Notes under the pieces: model-generated | Seen by the model: only the letters and a program-made list of their open reading frames with translations | Database searches by the model: none | What the model was told of the DNA's origin: nothing | Assembly (NCBI GenBank): GCA_000226015.1 | Contig: JH153143.1 | Coordinates: 17,203 to 47,180, forward strand | From: Mnemiopsis leidyi | Lineage: Eukaryota; Ctenophora; Tentaculata; Lobata; Bolinopsidae | DNA length: 29,978 nucleotides | Direction of reading: 5' to 3' | Translations under genes and position numbers: made by a program | In this document: positions 21,305 through 29,978 of the stretch, in pieces | Layout: every line of letters starts with the position of its first letter | How positions within the stretch are numbered: the stretch's first letter is position 1

Positions 21305-24300
21305 ACTTCAGAATAGCTTACCATAGAATTTTAGTCCTGGCCTTCAATAAACAACGCTAAAGATATTCCATTTAGTGAAATCTAAAACCTTTTCATTCTT
21401 CTAATGATTTAGCTAGATCTTTTAAATAGAGTGCAATGTTGTGAGTGATATCTATGTTTGATTTGGATTGTAGGACTAAATCACTAACGGACTGAATCGC
21501 TAACACCTCTTGTCACTAAACCTAACCCGAAAGCTAACACTAACTGTAATTATAGTGATTCAGTCCGGTAGTGATTCAGGGTCGGTAGTGATTCAGGGTA
21601 ATCACGCATAATGTGCAAGTGTAACACAGCTTACTAATACTTTATCTTTAACTGACCTAATGTCGAGAGGTTGAATACCAATCTGAATCATTTTCGTCTT
21701 CTCTCGTTCCCCATCAGAGCTAATGTCAGCTCCACTCTCGATTCTAGAAGATTCCATCGGAACGTTCTGAGAATCGTGTTACAGCATGAGTGACTAGAAA
21801 GCTTTAAGAAATAGTACAAATGTATTTAATTCATATAGGTAGATGCAATAAGGGTGGATACAAACAATAGAGTAACATTTTTCTTTCTTAATCGAAATGA
21901 ATTTGAAGAAACGACTCCAATGTTCCAACTTAGCAACGTATCATCACAATGAACATCACCTCAGCAACAAATAACGTTGCCTGACAACGCTAAACAACGT
22001 TACCTTAGCAACCAGCGCATCAGGAGAAGTGACACTGCTGGCAGGAGAGTCCAGGTTACTGCTGGCTGGAGAGTAATCAGTGTCCGGGGATGTTGCAGCT
22101 GGGGACGAGAGTGGTGCTTTACGGGGTGAAGCTCCATCGTGTCGACTCTTCTTGGGACAACGCGGGTGTCGCTGAAAGAGGGGGAAATGGTAACGTTGTC
22201 ATGAAAACAGATATGAATCTCAAGAGCACAGAAGAACTTATTAAAGTCTACTTTCAAGTTTTCTTTACCAAATCCAGAATACTAGTACCTTGATGTACGA
22301 TAGATTTTTGGGAATGGGCGAGATAAAGGGTGAAGCAAACTGGGAGATTTTGAAGGCAGGGTTGCCATAGGAACCGGCATTTTTCTCGGGAGTGAGACGT
22401 CTCTTTCCTGATGAGGCTGGCGTTCTTGCTTCTCCTAACTCCATATCGTCTGGTAAAAGAGACAATAATAGTGCAATTATAGATAGAGGCATATTTTACT
22501 GTCGGTATATGGAGATATAACTTGTCATATAAACAGACATACAGAAAACCAGAGAGATAGACAAACTGACAAACAGACAGACAGACAAGTACTCAAACAA
22601 ATGCTCACCACTATGGTGAGTGTAACTGTTTCCAGGGGTCGACATGAGAATGTGAGGTAGGCGTTGTCTGGGCGTGTTAAAGCCGCCCACGTTTCCATGG
22701 TTACTGGGAGCTGGTGTACTGTGCATCCCAGAATTACTGTTCAGTCGTGCTGGTGTCCGGAAATTGGAGAATGCTGAAGTGAAAAAAGTGTATTTGTTGT
22801 ACATGCACAGTCACACGTGTGGAAAACATATTGTTAAAGAGTTCATTCTGTCCTGTTGTCCTCATACAGAGGTGGTTAGGTAAAGGTATGGGGATATTTT
22901 AAGACAAATTTCAAATTTGGTTAAGATAAAATTGTTTAAAAACGAACGTTTGGGAGTAAGGTTGATGGGACTCAACAAAGAACCAGTTAGAGGGTTGTTC
23001 TCATCGTTACAAATCTCAAAGGACGGTTGTAAGTCTGACCCAGACAAGGGCGAACAGTCGTCTGCTTTTATTACTGGACTGTTCTGCAACCTGGAAATTT
23101 ATCTCTAAGTTTCGATTATGTCACGTGACACTGTATATGAAATCACGTGACACAACAGGTCATGTCACGTCATCCAACATGAAGTCACGTTTTAAATAAC
23201 ATGACAAGTATTAATAAAGCTTGCACTTACTCGTCAATATAATCTGGTTCGGAAAGTTCTCGAAGTTCGCAAACTTCGCCCCCCGTCTCCGACTCGAACA
23301 ACATTCTCCTGAAGGAACTGTCTGAGGGAGTCCCTTTGTCTTGCACGAAACTTTCACCTGGCGTGAGGCGTGTAAGGATGAAATGTTAAGAACTAAAGTA
23401 TTCACAAAGTTAACAAATTATATATAGGCGTGCACCTTGCATTCTGCTGTATAGTACAACTATTTGGCTAAAGTTTGTGGTGTTAAAGTTACAAGGGACG
23501 GAACTAACAATCAGCCAATCGTAAAATCACAATAAAAGAAAATACAGGAGATAAAATTACGTACCTAATAAACTTTCGAGATCGAAATTCATTGGCAGAG
23601 ATATTCTTGTCTGGCAGCTTTTACTTTCTCCTAAAAACAGAGTTCATCTTAACCAGAAGTCACGCTTAAGTAGAAAGCAAACACGAAACAATAAGGAGAA
23701 TTGTAGATAATTTCTTAAGATTGTAGATAATATCCTTATATCTAACCAAGCAATATCGGGGTGGCGGGAGATTTGGAGACACAGGGAGATGGAGCAATTA
23801 TTCTGTTCTTGAAGTACGACTCTACAGATTGCTGGTGTTTGTCATCTTCATACTCCTTCCTGAATAATTTGTTATCGTCAAGACGATGAATTCACCGAGT
23901 TCACATTCCGGACTTCGGGCCATTACACGATCTATTTGAAAATTGAAATGGGATTTTCGAAAAAATTGAATTTCCCACGCGCGCTAAAATTATCACATGA
24001 ATAAATCGCGCGCGTTCCTTGTAGGAGAATAAGGAAGACCGTTTCGCCAGAGTTGCCGTAGTGATCTACGATAGTCGATAAAGAACAATAACTTTCAGAA
24101 AACCTTGTCTTACAAAAATTTTGGGAAAAAATGAATTAACTTACTTCTGAGCCTCGAGAATGTAGGACGGCTGGTCCCCACTTATATCTGCCGGATTCTG
24201 AAAACAGGCCGAAAATCTCATTTTCAGAGTTTTAGTGATTATATTTAGCTAATGCCAAATATTGATAAAAGAATGATAAAATACTGATAAAACAGAGAAA

Positions 24301-26834
24301 TGAAAAAGCTAACAATAATCAAAAGTTCGAATTCTGAAATGAGTTAGAAAGTTATTTGTAAACTGATAAATGTACACAGCTGATGTATTTACCATTTCAG
24401 ACAAGTGGTCAATACTCCATCTGAATTCGTCAGTCTCACGCTTGATGAAGACGTTGGGGCTTATCTCCGGAAAATGATCAATACTGCTTATATCAAATGG
24501 ATTTCGCCTGGAATTCGGGGTCCTGAACCAAACAAAATATTACTTAAATGTTACCAGTTAGACCGAATGGAATAAAATTCAGTTTTCAATGGCAAGTAAA
24601 ATCAATCGTAAAATAAGATTTGGGGAAGTGTAACTTTATATTCTTCTTCTTCGTAGGGGGATGAGACGCTTAAAAGAAGTAGCACCGCTGTGAGATAAGG
24701 CCGGGACGGCCTTGTGCTCTCCCCAGTCATGTAGTCTAGTTACAGTTTTTGAGCTCTGGTTATTCCATATCGTCGTTGGTGCCAATTAGTGTTGGTTGAA
24801 ACGATTTCGTGGAATATATGTAACCGACACTTTTCATGAGTGGAAAGCGGTCGGCTATCTTAGAGACACTTGCATAGAAGCAATCAAAGAATCGTCCTCT
24901 CCTGTTAAACCTCATCGGACACGAGTTGACGCCACTCAAAAGCTTTTCGTAAAGCTTTGTATGGGTCGTGAGGTTGCTTTTCTCGCTTATCATTGGCTCA
25001 ATTCTTCATTGGTTATTGGATTTGAGTCTAGGAAAACCCAGAGCGGCTTCCTCTTCGATGCAGGGATCGGTAGGGATCGAGTTAAGTGGATCGTGTGGAT
25101 TGGATGGCAGAGCTCTTGTGATCAGGATGTTTGCCAGTCTCTGGAAGCTTTTTAGTTTTGCAAGATCACGCTGCTTGTATAGACCTTTAATCCATGTCAT
25201 TGCTACATCTAAGGTGAGAATAGGTCTCACCGGCGCGGTATATATCCATTTCATGGTCTGAGGGTTAAAGCTCCAGCTTAGACCAATAGCTCTCCTGCAT
25301 TGTAGGAGTATTCCCTTGAACTTCTTGCATTTTTGGTCGATGTGTTCGTTTCACGAGAGTTTGCTGTCAAGCGCCATTTAGAGAAATTTTTTTGTGTAAC
25401 TTTATATTATTCACATTTTTAAAGTATAGTAAACAATATAAGGTTCAAATTTAAGAATCAACAAGTTAAATTTTAACAACTCACTTTGCTTCGCTTGTGT
25501 GCTTGCTCTGATCTGAAAAAGTTATCAAACATTAGTTCAAGCTGCTTTATAGCCAGACAAACTTGTAGCTCATTTTCTTAGCTGATCTAGTTAAAAGTTA
25601 TAAGATAAAGTGTTTATCACTTAAACTAATTTCACTGTCATTTTACAGTAAAAATCATCCTTTATAGCACACCTTTTTTGGTGGGTTATGTGAACATGTT
25701 TCATAAAAGGATAAAGTCCGTTTATTAAAGGTCATGTGACTTTATGAATAGGATTACAGGTTATGAGAAACAATTCACCTGGTGAAAATGATTTGTCTGT
25801 TTTTAAGTCTGTTTCGAAGGAAACTTTTCGTTTCTGACCACGCTCTGAGGAAATTTAGGAAATTTAGAAACCTATAATGATAATGTAGACGGACATGTTA
25901 CGAATGTTAATTATATCGTTCAAATTGATTGTGTTCTAATTTAATTTCCCTTTAGCCTCTATGCTTAGTGTTGGATTAAAAGAGTTTAATTTGGTACTAC
26001 AGCAACTCTAACAGGACAAAATGTCTGATAAAAATGTATTAAACCAGCCGAGTTAAATGACTATTAAATGGCATAACGCCACCAACAACTTCACCTTTTC
26101 ATTTTAAATGGAAAAGTACGATAACTTCGATCCTCGAGCTCCACCAATATCCAGAATCCTGTTCTCACTTTCTCAGCCTTGGGCACAAAAAGCACACAAC
26201 GGAAAAATTAGAGAAAAAAGGAGAAATAAAGAACTCACCTTCTGTATTATCGGTTACAGCTTCATCAGTGTTAACATCAAACGATACCTGGCCCAAGGTT
26301 AGATTAGTGAACTGAGGGAAAGTAGCAAGAAAAAAACGATAAAGTGGAACTCTCGGGCCACCTCAGAAAAACGAAATTATTAGTAAGTACTTGTTAAGCT
26401 TGTAACTAACCTCACTGAGATCGTCAGAAATGTTCAGTTGAGGAGAATCGTTAACATTGACTTGTTCTAAAATTTTGTTTAGAGCGGAGGTGGTGGAGTT
26501 GTGTCTGTTGGGAACATAGTCGCTCACTTCGGACAAAGCTGATGCGTCTTTGTCCTCGACTGGGAGAGTTTCATAGTAGGTTTTGTATAGTAGAGATGTA
26601 AATTCAAGTTGGGAAAATTACTCTTTTACTGAAGGGCTCGTAAAAGTAACCAACACTTGAAATGATAAATGCAAGCTCATTTCACATGAAAAGAACAAAA
26701 TATGCTACAATAGAAGTAAACAACTTTTAAGTTGACTTACTATAACTAGAGAAGATCAGCTGTTGTGACCGGTAGGGTGTAATATTTTCCTTGTCAGAAT
26801 CGTAGTTACCATGGTTACTGCGTCCTTCAGACAT
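19919..26834 (-). CDS. BORA: Aurora borealis (Bora), activator of Aurora A and Plk1
   Basis: Bora is a mostly disordered protein. When phosphorylated by Cdk1 it lets Aurora A activate Plk1 at mitotic entry. Sixteen exons in transcription order, in-phase except as noted: 26834-26741, 26559-26411, 26287-26239, 25512-25485, 24522-24393, 24197-24145, 23859-23747, 23630-23565, 23357-23231, 23090-about 22984, 22773-22609, 22449-22289, 22171-22004, 21766-21657, 20541-20261, 20082-19919. About 654 residues (human 559). Conserved family blocks are RRNPFD, ISPNVFIKRETDEFRWSIDH, NPADI, YFKNRIIAPSPC, CQTRISLPMNFDLESLL and SSFRRMLFESE. Ser-Pro/Thr-Pro rich segments follow, then KDSGFGTSS, which matches the DSGxxT phosphodegron position of vertebrate Bora. 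The tail has a basic RPNKRKK. The donor of exon 10 is uncertain (22984 or about 22948), and the donor of exon 7 is weak (GTTAGA). Exon 15 could instead read through to a TAA at 20247-20249, replacing the last exon. The family identification is strong. Confidence 0.9.
21346..21351 (+). terminator. Poly(A) signal of the phosphodiesterase gene
   Basis: AATAAA begins 42 bases after the TGA at 21302-21304. It places the 3' end of this + strand gene inside a BORA intron, so the transcripts overlap antisense. Confidence 0.6.
21476..21580. repeat. Inverted repeat, small MITE-like element
   Basis: The left arm at 21476-21505 (CTAAATCACTAACGGACTGA onward) is nearly the reverse complement of 21551-21580 (GTGATTCAGTCCGGTAGTGA core), with a spacer of about 45 bp. 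A further GGTAGTGATTCAGGG copy follows at about 21584-21598. It lies in BORA intron 14, 170 bp after the phosphodiesterase stop codon. Foldback structure and a tandem tail suggest a non-autonomous DNA element. No target duplication is clear. Confidence 0.6.
24628..24642. repeat. LINE target-site duplication, left copy
   Basis: GTGTAACTTTATATT is identical to 25394-25408 on the other side of the LINE. The perfect match suggests a fairly recent insertion. Confidence 0.88.
24643..25393 (-). mobile_element. 5'-truncated LINE (non-LTR retrotransposon), Jockey/I-like RT C-terminus
   Basis: On the minus strand, about 25380-25000 encodes the thumb/C-terminal end of a reverse transcriptase. The pieces are LDSKLS, NEHIDQKCKKFKGILLQCRR, AIGLSWSFNPQTMKWIYTA, VRPILT, LAKLKSFQRLANILITRALP and IEEEAALGFPRLK. 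Further downstream FNRRGRFF fits the spacer that follows in this group. The Trp expected after DSKLS is a TGA, and later frames are interrupted, so the copy is dead. The 3' end carries a GAA microsatellite (CGAAGAAGAAGAA). The element is flanked by a perfect 15-bp target-site duplication. It sits in BORA intron 4 in the same orientation as BORA. Confidence 0.88.
25394..25408. repeat. LINE target-site duplication, right copy
   Basis: GTGTAACTTTATATT repeats the sequence at 24628-24642 and marks the truncated 5' end of the LINE. Confidence 0.88.
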
Positions 26835-26967
26835 ATACGTATCTAGCATAAGGAAAAGAGTTATTACTGCTGTTGAGTTGTGCGATATAAACTAAGAAAA
26901 TAACCTTGTACACTGTCTGTCACAATCAGCATATCATCTTATTAGGTAGGATGTAAACAAAATTAAT

Positions 26968-27005
26968 GGAGAATGGCATTCATAGGGAATGGGGATGTTT
27001 CATGA
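26968..27005 (+). repeat. Isolated copy of the MITE terminal sequence
   Basis: GGAGAATGGCATTCATAGGG then AATGGGGATGTTTCATG resembles the left end of the element at 27176 (GAGAATGGTATTCGTGGGG then AGGGAAGTGTCTCA), in the same orientation about 205 bp upstream. It may be the end of a second, degraded copy, or of a larger composite element. Confidence 0.5.
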
Positions 27006-27175
27006 TTTTGCCAGTGTTTTGCAATAAGGATTGGTTTTACTTCACCTCTCATTGGTCAACCACTGTCACATGTCAAAGCACATTTTCTAGTTTGACCGTG
27101 AAAGCTCTAAATGCTCGTTAATTTTGGGCTCCAAAGGATTGGGCTTAACAAGTTTGAGCTAATCAAGTTTTAATA

Positions 27176-27390
27176 GAGAATGGTATTCGTGGGGAGGGAA
27201 GTGTCTCAAATTTCAAACCTCGTTTCTCTAAATGTAGTGCTCCTACATTTGTTTTTGGAGGTCAACCTGTATCTATTGGACCATTTGAAAGTATTTCTCA
27301 ACCCAGAACTAAGGCAGTGCCAATAAATTTTGAGGAATGAGGTGTTTTATTTTCGAAAATTTGAGACTCTTCCCCACAAATACAGTTCTC
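27176..27390. mobile_element. MITE-like element with terminal inverted repeats and TA flanks
   Basis: The left end (GAGAATGGTATTCGTGGGGA continuing GGGAAGTGTCTCAAATTTC) is matched in reverse complement by the right end. That end reads inward from 27390 as GAGAACTGTATTTGTGGGGA then AGAGTCTCAAATTTTC. The terminal inverted repeats are about 38 bp with some mismatches. The element is about 215 bp, has no coding capacity, and is flanked by TA on both sides (27174-27175 and 27391-27392). This fits a Tc1/mariner-type non-autonomous DNA transposon. The mismatches suggest moderate age. Confidence 0.75.
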
Positions 27391-27392
27391 TA

Positions 27393-29921
27393 TATTTTTG
27401 AACATGCCATGAAATTCTTGATAATCTTACTATAAGGTTGTTCAAGAGACATTAAGGTATTGACATTTAAGTCGTCATAATGCTAAGAAAGGGTCGATTT
27501 CACTTAACTACTCTTGCATTGCCTACAAGTTTAAATAAGAATCGGCCTGATTGATAAGGTCTCAGACGGGCACTAGGTTAAGTTTCCATTTCTCTGATTT
27601 TAAATCAATCTCCTTGATTATAATATGTTAACCATGTCTGACTCTGGTGTAATTTTACGGCTTTAACAGTTATAAGCTCTGCATTAAAGCTACCCCTTGA
27701 CGAATTTGGCAGGCATTCTCAGATAATATCAATCGTGTTAAATTGGGAACAAGAAGAATTTTAGTTTTACCAGAGTTATTTTGTCTGTTGTAAGAAAGAC
27801 CGGTTTTTGGCTGGGTACACTTTCATCCTGTTATTCGGTAAACTTTCTACCGACTGATAATCTATAATCATATTCATGATAAACTGATGTTATAAGATCA
27901 GAAAACTTACATTACATGTTTGCAGTGCATTTGGAGGAATTTTAAAATAAATCAGTGAATGGAAAAATGGTGAATAAAATGAGCAGTCATAGTCAGAACA
28001 CTCCATTCTATCAATTTTATTAACTTTGAAACGACCAGCATGACACAGAATATCATCAAAGTTTTTTAGCACTTATGCCTCATGCTATGGATACATAGAA
28101 GTACCTCAGTCCTTGTTGTCTATTTTTTGATAGAAAACTCTTAATTATTATCATCATTGTACAATGTAATACTTGAAACATTCATAATAAATAAACTATG
28201 TTTTGATCATGATGACCTAAAGATGCCTTGACACGTGACCGATGATAACAATCTGGGGATATCAATACACCCTGGTGGTTAATGGCTTGACCGGGCAATT
28301 ACATTGAGCCCGACCAGTGCACGGTAAGGATACATGTCAGTGCCCACAGTCGGAAACTTCATTTTTCTATGCTTAAAGCAGAAATCGCTGCATAATGATG
28401 TATTGTTTATCATCAATCTCCCTGTATTTTCAAATGTGCCACGCACTAGGATTGTTATATTCATGAATGAATTACGTATTGAATAATTTTGCAGAGGAAC
28501 AGATCCCGGATGTGAAGCATAGAAATGGCAATGATAACAATATTATCAACTTTCTCTACCTACACCACACGTGAACAGGAAGTCGACCCTTAAGTCTGAA
28601 CTCTAAAGGAAAATTACAGCTGCTTTTGTAATACTTGTTGCTGAGTGATAAGCTATGGCTCTACAGTCTGGTGGAAGCAAACTATCTGCACTGAAGAATA
28701 CTTCAGTTGGTGGTACCAGAAAGAGGGATTCTGATGCACCCCTGCCAGGAAGAGCCTGCCTCACTTTGGATCGCTGATGTAACACAATCTCATCTACTCA
28801 AAAAGGGTTCTTTCAAGTCAAAATTTGCCATATGATTTCCCTAGTCCACTTCAAACTCTGCCAGTGACAAGATAATTATCATCATCTCCTTTTGGTCCTT
28901 GCGTCCTTGCTAAAAGTTCCCCAGGAGTATGGGAAGAAGGACTTATGTGCTTGCAACAAGTTAACACTACCACCATGGAAACATGACTGTCGTTAAAATG
29001 CAAGCAATACTGGCATACCGACTATGTATAAATATATGGTCTAAGTGAGAATTCCATCAACAAACTTCATAAATGGACCTGCCCCATTTCAACTCTACAG
29101 CATATTTGCAGAAATACCTTATACCCCCTCCCTGCAGTAGATCAATCTTGATAACAAAATAAATTATGTAAGCAAGTGCTGTATCTGTCACAACACTCTA
29201 ACGTCAAAGAACTCTAACAAGGGATGAACACACTTCGTGAGTTTGACAAAAGCCTCCAGCAGCTTGTTCTCAGTGAGAACTCACTCAAAGGTCTAAACTG
29301 TGAAATACCAAAATTGTGAAATTATGATTCTTGACATTGATAACAATTTTAAAATTACTCGTTCAAACACATATTATTATAATTGAATTCCGAATTGCTG
29401 CATCTTAAAGAGCAGGGTGTCTGGACATCCTGCAATCAACTCGAATAAACTGAATTACACTTGTTTGATTGCATAAATAAATAAACAATAAATAGATAAA
29501 CAATGAATAATGATGCCAGCATCATCACACATGATAACTCAAAATATCTAAATAAATTTAAAATTGTTAAAATCTAAAAATAAAAGATATGAAAAATCTT
29601 ATGAATGTCTATAAATCTCTTTTGAGCTACAATATGAATAGGATTATCCTTAAGATAGATATTATGCTTCAACTTATTCTCCAAATAATGTACACCTTCT
29701 ATTTTATTTATTTAAAACTTCATCAGAGATTTCCCAAAAATTTCCTACACAACATATTTCTGAAGCTTTAGTTTTACACTTAAACACTTCTAAATTGGAT
29801 TTAAAAACGTTTAAACTAGATGAAATCTTAACCTCAACTTATTACATATTAACATAACCCTATCTGCTATCGTTAAAAAATTTCTCCTGATTCGATTGAT
29901 TTTTGAATCTTTACTCTTTAG
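27393..29921. other. Gene-poor AT-rich interval
   Basis: No gene family is recognisable. A 40-codon + strand frame at 28655-28777 (MALQSGGSKLSALKNTSVGG continuing to CLTLDR) and an opposing minus frame at 28603-28785 overlap in a slightly GC-richer patch; neither has a visible family or splice partner. 28840-29270 is of similar composition and might be a decayed mobile element. 29270-29900 is very AT-rich. Confidence 0.45.
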
Positions 29922-29978
29922 ATGGACCGTATGGGTAACGCCAGCGGCGGAGAGACGACGACATCGCCCTCCGTAATG
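29922..29978 (+). CDS. Probable 5' coding exon of a gene cut by the window end
   Basis: After 600 bp of very AT-rich DNA the composition changes sharply to GC-rich. An ATG at 29922 opens a frame to the window end that reads MDRMGNASGGETTTSPSVM. It follows TTTACTCTTTAG, a credible 3' splice site, so this may be the first coding exon after a 5' UTR intron. The frame is too short to assign a family. A minus-strand reading is also open, so strand is inferred from the ATG and the acceptor. Confidence 0.45.
   Translation, partial: MDRMGNASGGETTTSPSVM

Noticed and set aside
24796-25261. Open frames on the + strand (119 and 97 codons)
   Set aside because: They are antisense to the LINE reverse transcriptase remnant, which is recognisable on the minus strand.
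28603-28785. Opposing 40- and 60-codon frames
   Set aside because: No family, no splice partners and no conserved motif; noted only as unexplained sequence.

Overview
This is a stretch of animal (metazoan) nuclear DNA: AT-rich, with intron-split genes, GT-AG splice sites, AATAAA signals, a LINE fragment and many minisatellites. The genes (NDUFS3, katanin p60, a CD225/dispanin protein, a Bar/Bsx-like homeobox gene, Aurora borealis) are metazoan. Nothing fixes the phylum. An early-branching or marine invertebrate is my guess and no more. Gene models were built by eye from splice sites, and the codon phase was checked at each junction unless stated.

Layout. 1-514: 74-bp minisatellite, then the last exon of an unrecognised + strand gene. 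1007-3376: a 40-bp repeat array carrying X-box-like palindromes, then the six-exon complex I gene NDUFS3 (+). 3819-6400: five-exon katanin p60 (+). 6401-8283: intergenic, with dispersed and inverted repeats. 8284-11369: two large unrecognised exons that look like diverged copies of each other, followed in phase by three exons of a CD225/dispanin membrane domain (+). 11370-13346: no convincing gene. 13347-14922: homeobox gene (+). 15830-21304: secreted-type PI-PLC X-like phosphodiesterase gene (+), with a 33-bp satellite and an N gap in one intron. 19919-26834: sixteen-exon Aurora borealis (BORA) gene (-), carrying a 5'-truncated LINE with target-site duplications in one intron. 26835-29921: gene-poor, with a MITE-like element. 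29922-end: probable start of another + strand gene.

The genes do not form a pathway. BORA (activator of Aurora A/Plk1 at mitotic entry) and katanin p60 (microtubule severing) both act on spindle microtubules, but their proximity is probably chance. The most notable architecture is at 19919-21766. The last two BORA exons (-) lie inside a PLC-like intron (+), and the last two PLC-like exons lie inside the preceding BORA intron, so the genes are interdigitated tail to tail. A second theme is that tandem repeats repeatedly sit on or beside splice junctions. A third is the recurrence of GTTRCCATGGYAAC-like palindromes, which resemble RFX X-boxes, in six phased copies before NDUFS3 and singly elsewhere, including inside BORA exons.
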